DNA of 64,000 nt, from NCBI GenBank assembly GCA_900129595.1, contig FQWG01000003.1, forward strand, positions 1 through 64,000, read 5' to 3'. This DNA comes from Flavobacterium frigidimaris. GTDB taxonomy: Bacteria; Bacteroidota; Bacteroidia; Flavobacteriales; Flavobacteriaceae. The position numbers were made by a program, and so were the translations under genes. Below are positions 24,163 through 33,538 of the stretch, in pieces (the first letter of the stretch is position 1; each line of letters opens with the position of its first letter). The notes under the pieces were generated by a model. The model had not been told where the DNA came from and made no database searches. It was given only the letters and a program-made list of their open reading frames with translations.

Positions 24163-26550
24163 TCATTTTAAATTACTCTTACTGAAGTAGTTAGACATTA
24201 AAGTGACAAAACTCACGATCGTAATTGTACTTAAAGGCATAATAATAGCCGCCACTAAAGGAAGTAAATTGCCTGTAACCGCAAAAGACAGCCCTACAAT
24301 ATTGTATAGGAGTGACAAAACAAAACTCATTTTGATTATTGTAATTGATTTCTGTGAAAGTTTTAAAAAATAATCCAAACGCGAGAATTCAGAAGCATCG
24401 AGAATTGCATCACACGCGGGTGAGAAAACATTGACATTCTCAGAAATAGAGATTCCGACATTACTTTGTGCCAAAGCTCCGGCATCATTCAAGCCATCTC
24501 CTACCATCATCACGTTCTGGCCTTTTTCCTGAAGACTTTTGATAAAATCAAGTTTTTGTTCCGGCTTCTGGTTAAAAATCAATTCTACACCTTTTGGTAA
24601 AATACTTTCAAGATTTGCTCTTTCTCCATCATTATCACCGGAAAGTATTTTGATCTCGTAATTTTTGCTCAGCGTGACAAATAACTTTTCAAGCCCTTCT
24701 CTGTATTGGTTCTGAAAAACAAACTTGCCTAAATACTGATCATCAATTTTAATATGAAGTGCCGTCTTTTCGATATCTGATGAATCAGAAATCTCATTGC
24801 CAACGAATTCTCCCGAGCCTATTTTGATTGTACGATTTTCAACTGAAGCCTGAATTCCTTTTCCTGTTATTTCCTGAAAATCATCAATTTTAATTTTCTT
24901 TGTTTCTTTCAAAAAGTCATATAACATTCGGCTTAAAGGATGATTTGAACCCCGCAGGACATTTTTTATCAGAATATAATTCTCATCAAAAAGAGGATTT
25001 CCTTCGTATAGTATATTAGATTTTTTATTTGTGGTAATTGTACCGGTCTTATCAAAAACGATGGTGTCAACTTTCGCCAATTGTTCGATTACCAGTGCAT
25101 TTTTAAGATACATCTTTTGTTTGCCCATAATTCTCAGAATATTTCCGAAAGTAAATGGCGCCGTCAACGCTAACGCACAAGGGCAAGCAACAATTAAAAC
25201 TGCCGTAAAAACATTAAAAGCTGTATTGGCATCAAAAAAGATCCAATATCCAAAACCTGCAAAAGCAATCAATAATAATATAGGAGTAAAATAACGGCTT
25301 ATCGCATCTGTAATTGTCTTATGTTTCTGCAGTACTTTTTTCTGGAAGATTTCATTACTCCACAATTGTGTCAGGTAACTTTGCGAAACGGAATGCAGCA
25401 CCTCCATCTCGATCACTTTACCAATTTGTTTACCACCGGCAAATACCTTGTCTCCTGACTTTTTAGTAATAGGAACAGCTTCTCCGGTAACAAAACTATA
25501 ATCAATTTCAGCTTTTTCACTAATCAGTATACCATCTACTGGAATCAATTCCTGATTTCTGATGAGTAATCGGTCTCCTTTTAAAACATCATAAACAGGA
25601 ACACTTTCTTCTGATGTATCTGAATTGATTCTGGTAACGGCAATAGGAAAATAAGATTTAAAATCTCTTTCAAAACTTAAAAAACTATAGGTTTTTATCT
25701 GAAACATTTTTCCAAGCAGCATAAAGAAAACCAAACCTGTAAGGCTATCAAAAAAACCTGATCCGTAGTTCATTACAATATCAAAAGTACTGCGAACAAA
25801 CATCACTATAATCCCTAAAGCAATGGGAATATCAATATTCAGCATGCCGGATTTTATACTTTTATAAGCTGAAACATAATAGCCGCTTGCTGAATATAAA
25901 AAGCTAGGCAATGCCAGAATAAAAATTAAAATTCTAAAAAATGGTTTATAATTGTCTAGCCAAAATTCCTTTATTTCGAAGTATTCAGGAAAAGACAGCA
26001 GCATGATATTTCCGAAACAGAAAAATGCAACACCTAATTTATAGGTTAAAGTTCGATCTACGTTTGTTTTGCCTGTTTCGTAGTTTTCTAAGCTGATATA
26101 AGGCTCATAACCAATTGAACTTAATATATAAACAATCGTTTTCAGCGAAACAAGATCTGAATTGAATGTGATTCGGACTCTTTTCTCAGGGAAATTAACT
26201 TGTGAAATACTGATTCCGGGCTGAATTTTATTAAGGTTTTCAAGAATCCAAATACAGGAACTACAATGGATATGTGGTATATTCAACGAAACAATTGAGG
26301 TATTTCCTTCCTGAAATTCTAGAACTTTTGACAAAATAGCGTCATTATCCAAAAAATCATATTTTCCGTGAATGTCTTGTGGAGTGGCACCCGGCGATTT
26401 TTCAAAATCGTAATAACTTGTTAAATCATGAAGGCTAAAAATTTCGTAAACGGTCTTACATCCATTACAGCAAAACTCTTTTTCATCAAATTTGATTTCT
26501 TCATTTTTAGCAATCGTTAACCCGCAATGAAAACAATTCTGCTCACTCAT
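24163..26550 (-). CDS. ccoI: Copper-type P1B ATPase for cbb3 oxidase (CcoI/FixI)
   Basis: The 795-residue pump starts with a Cys-rich segment (CFHCG at 6-10, CCNGC at 27-31), then a heavy-metal domain with CSSC at 96-99. The membrane CPC is at 456-458, TGE at 355-357, the phosphorylated Asp in DKTGT at 500-504, and the hinge GDGLND near the C-terminus. In known systems CcoI exports copper for oxidase assembly. It lies just upstream of ccoS and has its own Fnr-type box and promoter. Confidence 0.93.
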   Translation of the reverse strand: MSEQNCFHCGLTIAKNEEIKFDEKEFCCNGCKTVYEIFSLHDLTSYYDFEKSPGATPQDIHGKYDFLDNDAILSKVLEFQEGNTSIVSLNIPHIHCSSCIWILENLNKIQPGISISQVNFPEKRVRITFNSDLVSLKTIVYILSSIGYEPYISLENYETGKTNVDRTLTYKLGVAFFCFGNIMLLSFPEYFEIKEFWLDNYKPFFRILIFILALPSFLYSASGYYVSAYKSIKSGMLNIDIPIALGIIVMFVRSTFDIVMNYGSGFFDSLTGLVFFMLLGKMFQIKTYSFLSFERDFKSYFPIAVTRINSDTSEESVPVYDVLKGDRLLIRNQELIPVDGILISEKAEIDYSFVTGEAVPITKKSGDKVFAGGKQIGKVIEMEVLHSVSQSYLTQLWSNEIFQKKVLQKHKTITDAISRYFTPILLLIAFAGFGYWIFFDANTAFNVFTAVLIVACPCALALTAPFTFGNILRIMGKQKMYLKNALVIEQLAKVDTIVFDKTGTITTNKKSNILYEGNPLFDENYILIKNVLRGSNHPLSRMLYDFLKETKKIKIDDFQEITGKGIQASVENRTIKIGSGEFVGNEISDSSDIEKTALHIKIDDQYLGKFVFQNQYREGLEKLFVTLSKNYEIKILSGDNDGERANLESILPKGVELIFNQKPEQKLDFIKSLQEKGQNVMMVGDGLNDAGALAQSNVGISISENVNVFSPACDAILDASEFSRLDYFLKLSQKSITIIKMSFVLSLLYNIVGLSFAVTGNLLPLVAAIIMPLSTITIVSFVTLMSNYFSKSNLK

Positions 26551-26572
26551 AAAATTTGTTTTTTTGATGTAA

Positions 26573-26580
26573 CAAATGTT
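26573..26580 (-). promoter_or_regulatory. -7-like element of ccoI
   Basis: The minus strand reads AACATTTG, one mismatch to TAnnTTTG, at exactly the same 33-base distance from its box as at ccoS and hemN. An activator-dependent promoter would tolerate this mismatch. Confidence 0.5.
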
Positions 26581-26602
26581 AAAAAATCAAGGGATTATAA
26601 AA

Positions 26603-26616
26603 ATGATATTTATCAT
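26603..26616 (-). promoter_or_regulatory. Fnr-type box upstream of ccoI
   Basis: ATGAT-ATTT-ATCAT has perfect half-sites (core TGAT-N4-ATCA) and lies in the region between ccoI and the divergent fnr-like gene. Confidence 0.7.
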
Positions 26617-26729
26617 GTTATAATGAAATCGAATTCTAAAATTAGCGAAATAAAACAGGCAAATTGAAATAATAGTTTTTTTCTGCGTTTTTTTCAGGAA
26701 TAATAACGCTTTTCCATGCGAATATTGGT

Positions 26730-26737
26730 TAATTTTG
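26730..26737 (+). promoter_or_regulatory. -7 promoter element of the fnr-like gene
   Basis: TAATTTTG, 19 bases before the ATG at 26756. No Fnr-type box is found at the matching distance, so the regulator may be expressed constitutively. Confidence 0.6.
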
Positions 26738-26755
26738 CAGTTAAATATTTTTGCC

Positions 26756-27436
26756 ATGAATAAATGTGACCAATGCATCGTACGACAACTTTCTTCTCTT
26801 AAAGCACTCAATAAAGATGAAGTTGTAAAATTGGCTAATAGCAAAACTACCTATAAGATAAAAAAGGGAGAAGCCATTTTTGAAGAAGGAGAAGTGACCA
26901 ATGGCGTTTTTTGTATCAAAGATGGCGTTGGAAAACTTTCTAAACTTAGTGCTAACGGAAAAGATCAGATCGTAAAGCTGGTACAATCAGGTGAACTATT
27001 GGGTCAGCGCTCTATGATTAGCAATGAACCTGCAAACTTATCAGCAAAAGCAGTTGCGGACATGGAAGTTTGCTTTATTCCTAAAACTGAAATCTTACAC
27101 TTTTTCAATAACAACAATCAGTTCTCTATGAATTTGATGCAATCTGTTTGCGAAGATCTGAAAGAATCTGAAAACAATAAAATTGCTTTAGTTCAAAAAA
27201 CGGTAAAACAACGTTTAGCAGAAACTTTGCTTCATCTGGATGATGCTTTTGGAGAAAATGCTGATAAAACCTTAAAAGTTCAACTTACAAGAGAAGAATT
27301 GGCAGGTATTATTGGTACTGCTACAGAAAGTTGCATCCGATTATTATCTGACTTTAACAAACTGGGATTAATTGAGTTGGTAGGTAAAAAAATCATGCTT
27401 AAAGATATCAGGGCATTAAAAAAAATGGCTGAATAA
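26756..27436 (+). CDS. Crp/Fnr-family transcriptional regulator
   Basis: The 226-residue protein has an N-terminal CDQC (C4, C7), a cyclic-nucleotide-type sensor domain (YKIKKGEAIFEEGE, GKDQIVKLVQSGELLGQRS), a long dimer helix and a C-terminal winged helix with TREELAGIIGTATESCIRLL. The recognition helix has ESC-R in place of the E--SR of E. coli Fnr. The cysteines could hold an Fe-S cluster, but the spacing is not that of E. coli. The start is ATG 26756, as a TTG further up is part of the promoter. It lies divergent from ccoI and is the obvious candidate to bind the boxes near hemN, ccoS and ccoI. Confidence 0.9.
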   Translation: MNKCDQCIVRQLSSLKALNKDEVVKLANSKTTYKIKKGEAIFEEGEVTNGVFCIKDGVGKLSKLSANGKDQIVKLVQSGELLGQRSMISNEPANLSAKAVADMEVCFIPKTEILHFFNNNNQFSMNLMQSVCEDLKESENNKIALVQKTVKQRLAETLLHLDDAFGENADKTLKVQLTREELAGIIGTATESCIRLLSDFNKLGLIELVGKKIMLKDIRALKKMAE

Positions 27437-28207
27437 TTACAGTTTTTTAGCTTCGTTCCAAAATACATCCATTTCTGCCAGGGTCATATCCATTAGCGGT
27501 TTACCTAATTCACCTGCTTTACTTTCAAGATACTGAAAACGCTTAATAAATTTTTTATTGGTACGTTCTAAGGCATCTTCAGGATTTACGTTTAAAAAAC
27601 GGGCATAATTGATCATAGAAAATAAGACGTCTCCAAATTCAGCCTCAATTTTATCCTGATCGCCTGACTGTACTTCTATTTGTAACTCTTCTAATTCTTC
27701 CTGCACTTTATCCCAAACCTGATGTGGTTCTTCCCAGTCAAAACCTACGCCTTTTACTTTATCCTGAATTCGGCTTGCTTTTACCAGCGCCGGTAAACTT
27801 CTTGGAACTCCCTCCAAAACTGATTTTTTACCTTCTTTAAGTTTTAATTTTTCCCAGTTTTGTTTTACTTCTTCTTCGTCTTTTACTACAGTGTCACTAT
27901 AAATATGAGGATGACGATGAATTAGCTTTTCACAAATTTCATTACAAACATCCGCCATATCAAAATCATTCGTTTCAGAACCTATTTTGGCATAAAAAAC
28001 AATGTGCAGTAACAAATCGCCTAATTCTTTTTTTACTTCATTAAGATCATTATCTAAAATAGCATCACCTAATTCATAGGTTTCTTCAATAGTCAGATGT
28101 CTCAGTGTCTGTAAAGTCTGCTTTTTATCCCAAGGACATTGTTCACGAAGTTCATCCATGATGATTAATAATCTTTCGAAAGCCTTAAGCTGAAGTTCCT
28201 TGCTCAT
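27437..28207 (-). CDS. mazG: MazG nucleoside triphosphate pyrophosphohydrolase
   Basis: The 256-residue protein has two MazG-type helical domains. CPWDKKQTLQTLRHLTIEET with EEVKKELGDLLLH is the first, and EELEELQIEVQSGDQDKIEA with EFGDVLFSM is the second. MazG hydrolyses NTPs or dNTPs to monophosphates and is linked to stress responses and nucleotide clean-up. Its stop abuts that of the convergent fnr-like gene with no gap. It is followed upstream by DUF5606 and def, a common order in the group. Confidence 0.95.
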   Translation of the reverse strand: MSKELQLKAFERLLIIMDELREQCPWDKKQTLQTLRHLTIEETYELGDAILDNDLNEVKKELGDLLLHIVFYAKIGSETNDFDMADVCNEICEKLIHRHPHIYSDTVVKDEEEVKQNWEKLKLKEGKKSVLEGVPRSLPALVKASRIQDKVKGVGFDWEEPHQVWDKVQEELEELQIEVQSGDQDKIEAEFGDVLFSMINYARFLNVNPEDALERTNKKFIKRFQYLESKAGELGKPLMDMTLAEMDVFWNEAKKL

Positions 28208-28255
28208 TTTATGAAGTTTTATCGGGTTGTAATCTAATAGCTGTAAAAGTAAAAA

Positions 28256-28284
28256 ATCCTGCTAAGAAAACATCTTAACAGGAT
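28256..28284 (-). terminator. Terminator between DUF5606 and mazG
   Basis: A 12-bp stem with one mismatch (ATCCTGcTAAGA with TCTTAaCAGGAT), a 5-base loop and a T-run on the minus strand. Confidence 0.85.
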
Positions 28285-28309
28285 CAATATATTTGAAAGC
28301 AGTAAACTG

Positions 28310-28795
28310 CTATTCTTCTTTCTTTGCTTTTTCTTTTTTAGCAGCCGGAGCTTTTTTTGGCTTTTCTTCCACTACCGGAGTTTCCTCTGCAGCTTCAGCA
28401 GCAGCTGGTGCTAAATCAGTTACTAAACCTTTTGCCTGAAGTGTATTGTACCAGTTTAATACTTTTTTAATATCAGAAGGATACACTCTCTCCTCATCAT
28501 ACTCAGGTAAAATTTCTTTGAAGTAAGCTGCTAATGTAGCATTATCTTCTTTATGAGAAATCGCCTGACCTTTGTTCTCTTTAACAGCAATACGCTGCAT
28601 TACTTCTGTCAATGGTTTTTCTCCTTCGTAAGTATAAATTGAAATTTCAGATAATAAACTTACGTTACTTTTTAAGTTTACAGTAATTTTTTTTCCGTCT
28701 GTTAATGATTCTGCCACAAAACCTGTACGAGTTTGCACTTTCAATACATATAAACCTGGTTTCCCAGAAATGGCTAAAATTTTCTCTAAATTCAT
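28310..28795 (-). CDS. DUF5606 protein
   Basis: The 161-residue protein has a compact N-terminal domain (ILAISGKPGLYVLKVQTRTG), a helical region with YPSDIKKVLNWYNTLQAKGL, and an Ala/Lys/Glu-rich tail. I place it in DUF5606, a Bacteroidetes family usually found next to def. The function is unknown. The basic, low-complexity tail could contact nucleic acid or ribosomes. It follows def by 66 bases in the same direction. Confidence 0.8.
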   Translation of the reverse strand: MNLEKILAISGKPGLYVLKVQTRTGFVAESLTDGKKITVNLKSNVSLLSEISIYTYEGEKPLTEVMQRIAVKENKGQAISHKEDNATLAAYFKEILPEYDEERVYPSDIKKVLNWYNTLQAKGLVTDLAPAAAEAAEETPVVEEKPKKAPAAKKEKAKKEE

Positions 28796-28861
28796 GTTTA
28801 TTAAAATTAGTATTAAGAATTTGATTTATTATATTTTATTGATGCTAATTTCTTAGTTCAA

Positions 28862-29452
28862 TTATCTCCCTTTTTTAGCAGCAGCAAATTTCATTCTATA
28901 TTCCTGAAATGTTTTGCCTTCTGTAATGTTTTTTAATTTCTTCTGAATCAAACGTTTTTTCAAAGATGATATTTTATCCGTAAATAAAACACCTTCGATA
29001 TGGTCGTATTCATGTTGGATAACTCTTGCAATCAAACCATCAAAAACTTCTGTTTTCATTACAAAATCTTCCTCACAATATTCTATAGTAACGGTTGGTT
29101 TTCTGTAAACATCCTCACGAACATCAGGAATACTAAGGCATCCTTCATTAAAACTCCATTCTTCTCCCTCTTCTTTAAGAATCTTAGCGTTGATAAAAGT
29201 CTTTTTAAAACCTTTTAAATCTTTTTGCTCTTCTGAAGGTAAATCATCATCATCACTAAAAGGAGTCGTATCAATAACAAACAAACGAATTGCCATACCA
29301 ACCTGCGGCGCAGCAAGTCCTACTCCGTAAGCGTTGTACATCGTCTCGTACATATTAGCGATTGTTTCTTTTAAGTTTGGATATTCCGGCGTAATTACCT
29401 CACCCACTTTTCTTAAAACAGGATCTCCATATCCTACAATTGGTAAAATCAT
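28862..29452 (-). CDS. def: Peptide deformylase
   Basis: Peptide deformylase removes the formyl group from new proteins. The three family motifs are visible in the 196-residue protein: GVGLAAPQVG (43-52), EGCLSIPD with metal Cys C105, and QHEYDH with H147 and H151. Glu148 is the catalytic acid. It probably starts the def-DUF5606 transcript from a TATTTTTG element at 29517-29524. Confidence 0.96.
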   Translation of the reverse strand: MILPIVGYGDPVLRKVGEVITPEYPNLKETIANMYETMYNAYGVGLAAPQVGMAIRLFVIDTTPFSDDDDLPSEEQKDLKGFKKTFINAKILKEEGEEWSFNEGCLSIPDVREDVYRKPTVTIEYCEEDFVMKTEVFDGLIARVIQHEYDHIEGVLFTDKISSLKKRLIQKKLKNITEGKTFQEYRMKFAAAKKGR

Positions 29453-29516
29453 TTGTATTATTTTAATGTATTATCTACTGAAAAACTCCTGAATTTAGTT
29501 CTCATAATTCAGCTGG

Positions 29517-29524
29517 CAAAAATA
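29517..29524 (-). promoter_or_regulatory. -7 promoter element of def
   Basis: The minus strand reads TATTTTTG, 65 bases before the def ATG. Confidence 0.4.
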
Positions 29525-29629
29525 GTAAAAAATAGTCAATGAATAATTCTAAAGATATATTATATCGTTTTTTTTGCCTGCTTCATAAAAACTCATCCAT
29601 AATTATGCCAAATTAATTCGTACAATTCG

Positions 29630-29637
29630 TACTTTTG
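29630..29637 (+). promoter_or_regulatory. -7 promoter element of the FUSC gene
   Basis: TACTTTTG, 18 bases before the ATG at 29655. Confidence 0.5.
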
Positions 29638-29654
29638 TTTATAAACCTCATTAT

Positions 29655-31877
29655 ATGTTTGATCGTATCTCGAAATTTACTAACAGTACTTCTTTTTTAA
29701 ACGCCTCCAAAGTTACTATCGCTTCTGTTGTACCTGTTTTAGTTTTGAATTATTATGATCTCTTCGATATCGGTTTTATAATTGCTCTGGGAGCCTTCTA
29801 CACCTACCCCAGTGACATTCCAAGCTCCTTAAGTCATAAAATAAAAGGACTAATTGTAGCTTCTTTTATTGTATCCGGCGTTAATTTATTAGTAAATCTG
29901 GCTTATCCGTATCCCATCCTATTTTATCCTTTCTTAGGGTTCCTGCTTTTTATATGTTCCATGATTTCAGTTTACGGACAACGTGCTACTTTGGTTTCGT
30001 TTTCTGCTTTACTGTCTATTTCTTTATCATTTGGACATTTGCATGAAGGTTGGGAAGCTTTTCAATATTCGGGATTTATTTTTATTGGAGGAATATTATA
30101 CCTGATTGTATCTCTTGTATTTCATTTTGTACAACCTTATAAATATGTCGAATTGCAGATTGCCGAAGGCATAAAATTAACTGCAAAGTATCTTAAACTA
30201 AGAGGCGATTTATGGAGCCCGGAAGCGAATCGTGAAAAAATTATCGAGAAACAGCTAAGTGTTCAGGTGGACCTGAATTTGATTCATGAGGATTTAAGAA
30301 GAATGCTTATTGGCAATCAGAATGCATCCGGAACTACGAGCCAAAACCGAAAAATGCTGCTTGTTTTTATCACATTGGTAGAAATTCAGGAACTTGCTTT
30401 ATATACGTCATTTGATCACAGTAAACTTCATGAAAAATTTGCCAAACATCCTGAAGTACTCAGAACTTACCAAAATGTAGCGTATAAACTGGCATCGACC
30501 TTAAAGAAACTTTCTAAAAACGTGCACCATATTAGTGTTTATGTTGATAAAAACGATTTGAAAAATGAACTCGATGCTCTTGAATTTGCCATTTTTGACT
30601 ACGAAAAAACCTTAGGCAAAGAGGAAGCCGCAGAAGGCGTTTTGATGCTGACCAATATGCTGAAATACGCCAAAAATCAGGTTGGGAAAATCAAAATTAT
30701 CCAACGTGCTTTTTCACTTGCCATGCAGTCTTTTAAATTGAAAGACAAAGACAAGGAACTTGAAAAATTCCTGACGCCACAATATTATCCTTTGCGTACT
30801 TTAATTGAAAATTTAAGTTTTTCTTCTTCTATTTTCAGACATTCCGTACGACTCACCATTACAATTTTAATAGGTTTCACTATTGGACAATTTTTAGCTT
30901 TTCAGAATGTCTATTGGATTTTATTAACTATTGTTGTCATCATGCGCCCGGGTTATGGCCTGACGAAGGAACGTTCTTATAACAGGATTTTCGGGACTAT
31001 ATTAGGAGGATTACTGGCTTTTGGAATTGTATCTGTGATTCAAAATCACGTTGCCCTGAGCATATTGTCTATTATATGTATGCTTCTTGGAATTTCTTTT
31101 ACTCAGATCAACTATAAAATAAGTGCCACTTTTGTGACTATGTATGTGGTTTTTATTTACGGAATTTTAACTCCTGACGTTGTCGAAGTAATTCAGTTTC
31201 GTGTTTTAGACACCTTAGCCGGAGCAACTTTAGCCTTTTTGGCCAATCAGTTTTTATGGCCGGCATGGGAATTCATCAATACCCCCATTCATATCGAAAA
31301 TTCGATTCGCGCCAATAGAAATTATCTTAAAGAAATTGCTGATTTTTATAATAAAAAAGGTGAAATCCCGACTTCATACCGATTGGCGAGAAAAAATGCT
31401 TTTGTTGAGATTGGCAATCTGATGACTTCCTTTCAGCGTATGATGCAGGAACCAAAGTCAAAACAAAAAACGTTACCGTTGGTCAATAAGCTGGTCGTTT
31501 TGAATCATTCGATATTGTCTGCTTTAGCTTCCCTATCCACCTATATTCAATCGCACCAGACAACTTCAGCCTCAGAATCGTTTAATTATATTATAAAAAC
31601 GATACTTTCGAACTTAGACCATTCGATTTCTATTTTAAGAAATGAAGTGATCTTAACGGATACTTTTTTTGATAAGGAAGATGTGACTTTGCAATTTGAA
31701 GAACTCAAACGTGTCAATTTTACGCGTCTGATCAAAGATGATGAACTAGACAAAGAAACGCGTCAGGCTAAAATGCAGGAAGCTCAAATGGTAATCGAAC
31801 AATTGATCTGGATGAGCAATCTTGCTGAAAAGATTTTGAAGATTACAGAAGAATTTAAAGCAACAAATCCAGATTAA
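29655..31877 (+). CDS. FUSC/YccS-type membrane protein
   Basis: The 740-residue protein has the YccS-like layout: six hydrophobic segments at 15-150, a cytoplasmic helical domain, a second group of membrane segments around 400-530, and a C-terminal cytoplasmic domain. SVRLTITILIGFTIGQFLAF and GTILGGLLAFG are typical FUSC segments. Members are related to aromatic acid efflux proteins, but the substrate is not known. It has no partner pump gene nearby. Its stop codon lies inside a terminator hairpin. Confidence 0.88.
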   Translation: MFDRISKFTNSTSFLNASKVTIASVVPVLVLNYYDLFDIGFIIALGAFYTYPSDIPSSLSHKIKGLIVASFIVSGVNLLVNLAYPYPILFYPFLGFLLFICSMISVYGQRATLVSFSALLSISLSFGHLHEGWEAFQYSGFIFIGGILYLIVSLVFHFVQPYKYVELQIAEGIKLTAKYLKLRGDLWSPEANREKIIEKQLSVQVDLNLIHEDLRRMLIGNQNASGTTSQNRKMLLVFITLVEIQELALYTSFDHSKLHEKFAKHPEVLRTYQNVAYKLASTLKKLSKNVHHISVYVDKNDLKNELDALEFAIFDYEKTLGKEEAAEGVLMLTNMLKYAKNQVGKIKIIQRAFSLAMQSFKLKDKDKELEKFLTPQYYPLRTLIENLSFSSSIFRHSVRLTITILIGFTIGQFLAFQNVYWILLTIVVIMRPGYGLTKERSYNRIFGTILGGLLAFGIVSVIQNHVALSILSIICMLLGISFTQINYKISATFVTMYVVFIYGILTPDVVEVIQFRVLDTLAGATLAFLANQFLWPAWEFINTPIHIENSIRANRNYLKEIADFYNKKGEIPTSYRLARKNAFVEIGNLMTSFQRMMQEPKSKQKTLPLVNKLVVLNHSILSALASLSTYIQSHQTTSASESFNYIIKTILSNLDHSISILRNEVILTDTFFDKEDVTLQFEELKRVNFTRLIKDDELDKETRQAKMQEAQMVIEQLIWMSNLAEKILKITEEFKATNPD

Positions 31878-31892
31878 TTCATCTGGATTTGT
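31863..31892 (+). terminator. Terminator overlapping the stop codon of the FUSC gene
   Basis: ACAAATCCAGAT and ATCTGGATTTGT form a perfect 12-bp stem. The TAA stop is in the loop, so the last four codons are part of the hairpin. Confidence 0.75.
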
Positions 31893-31916
31893 GTTTATTC
31901 TATATAAGAATTACTC

Positions 31917-33416
31917 TTAGTTGTTTCTTAGTTTCAAAACATCAGAAGTATGTTTTCTAAGTTCTGCTAAAAGCTCCGGTTTATCATTTAAAGTTTGTCC
32001 GTAAGACGGAATCATCGTTTTCATCTTCGCTTGCCATTCCGGTGTCTTCGCCTGAGCAGTAAAACATCTGCTGATTAAATCAACCATAATTGCAACTGCA
32101 GTTGATGCACCAGGAGAAGCTCCCAATAAAACGGCTAGTGTTCCGTCGTGTGTATTGATGACTTCAGTACCAAATTCCAGTACCCCGCCTTCTTTTTCAT
32201 CCTTTTTGATTACCTGAACACGTTGTCCTGCTTTCTCCAGTTTCCAGTCTTTAGAACGTGCTGTTGGCAAATACTCACGTAAAGCCGCCATTCTGTCTTT
32301 TGGAGACTGACGAACCTGCTCTATTAAATATTTGGTTAATGGTATATTATGAAATCCCGCTGATAACATCGGAATCAGATTGTTTGCTTTTATAGATAAT
32401 GGTAAATCTAAATAAGAACCATTTTTTAGGAAACGAGTCGAAAATCCTGCGAACGGACCAAAAAGCAATGCTTTTTCACCATCAATTACGCGGGTATCGA
32501 TATGCGGAACTGACATTGGAGGTGCTCCAACACTTGCTTTTCCGTATACTTTTGCCTGATGTTTAGCGATCACTTCAGGATTTGTACATTTTAACCATTG
32601 ACCGCTAACCGGGAAACCACCATAACCATTTCCTTCAACAACATTTGCTTTTTCTAATAATGGCAAAGAACCTCCACCAGCACCAATAAATACAAATTTA
32701 GTATATGCTTTTCTTGTTTTACCAGTTGTAAGATCAGTGATTTTAATTCTCCATGACTTGTCCTCACGCTGTCTTAGCTTTTTTACTTCATGATTAAAGA
32801 ATAAAGAAACGCCATCCAGCTTTTCCAGATAACTGAACATACTTCTGGTCAAAGCTCCAAAATTCACATCAGTACCAATTTCCATGTGGGTTGCTGCTAA
32901 TTTTTCGTTAGCATCTCTTCCCTCCATTACAAGCGGCATCCATTCTTTCAATTTTTCAAAATCAGAACTAAATTCCATTTGAGAAAAAATTGGATTACTT
33001 TGCAAAGCTTCAAATCTCTTTTTAAGATATTCTACGTTTTTTTCTCCCCAGACAAAACTCATGTGAGGAACGCTTTTAATAAAATTATCAGGAGATGGTA
33101 CTTTATTTTCTTGCACTAAGTAAGACCAAAACTGGCGTGAAATCTCGAAAGATTCTGCAATACTTATTGCCTTTTTAGGATCGATACTTCCGTCAGCCTT
33201 TTCTGGAGTATAATTTAGCTCACAAAAAGCTGAGTGTCCTGTTCCTGCATTATTCCAGGCATCTGAGCTTTCGGCAGCAGCAACATCTAATCTTTCGTAA
33301 ATTTCAATTTTTATATCGGGTTGCAGCTCTTTTAAAATTAATCCAAGAGTTGCGCTCATAATTCCAGCTCCAATAAGCACTACTTCACTATTGGAACGTA
33401 TTGTATTGTCAGGCAT
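31917..33416 (-). CDS. mqo: Malate:quinone oxidoreductase
   Basis: Mqo oxidises malate to oxaloacetate and passes electrons to quinone at the membrane. The 499-residue FAD enzyme has the nucleotide-binding GAGIMSATLG near the N-terminus, AWNNAGTGHSAFCELNYTPE, and the C-terminal LLGASPGASTAVAIM of the family. This links the citric acid cycle to quinone and the cbb3 chain. It has its own promoter at 33440-33447. Confidence 0.97.
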   Translation of the reverse strand: MPDNTIRSNSEVVLIGAGIMSATLGLILKELQPDIKIEIYERLDVAAAESSDAWNNAGTGHSAFCELNYTPEKADGSIDPKKAISIAESFEISRQFWSYLVQENKVPSPDNFIKSVPHMSFVWGEKNVEYLKKRFEALQSNPIFSQMEFSSDFEKLKEWMPLVMEGRDANEKLAATHMEIGTDVNFGALTRSMFSYLEKLDGVSLFFNHEVKKLRQREDKSWRIKITDLTTGKTRKAYTKFVFIGAGGGSLPLLEKANVVEGNGYGGFPVSGQWLKCTNPEVIAKHQAKVYGKASVGAPPMSVPHIDTRVIDGEKALLFGPFAGFSTRFLKNGSYLDLPLSIKANNLIPMLSAGFHNIPLTKYLIEQVRQSPKDRMAALREYLPTARSKDWKLEKAGQRVQVIKKDEKEGGVLEFGTEVINTHDGTLAVLLGASPGASTAVAIMVDLISRCFTAQAKTPEWQAKMKTMIPSYGQTLNDKPELLAELRKHTSDVLKLRNN

Positions 33417-33439
33417 AACAGTAATTTGTTTTTAAAGTG

Positions 33440-33447
33440 CAAAGGTA
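33440..33447 (-). promoter_or_regulatory. -7 promoter element of mqo
   Basis: The minus strand reads TACCTTTG, 24 bases before the ATG. Confidence 0.55.
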
Positions 33448-33538
33448 CTTTTTATAATTGCAAAAAAAAACTAATTTCACATGATAAAAGTTATGATTTT
33501 ATTAAAAATTAAAGACTATGGAATTGATGGAGAAAAAA

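Noticed and set aside
26685-26715. Fnr-type box for autoregulation of the fnr-like gene
   Set aside because: No TGAT-N4-ATCA palindrome is seen at the 33-base distance from its -7 element.
26735-26755. TTG start seven codons before the fnr-like ATG
   Set aside because: It is also part of the -7 element, and the protein family starts at the later Met.
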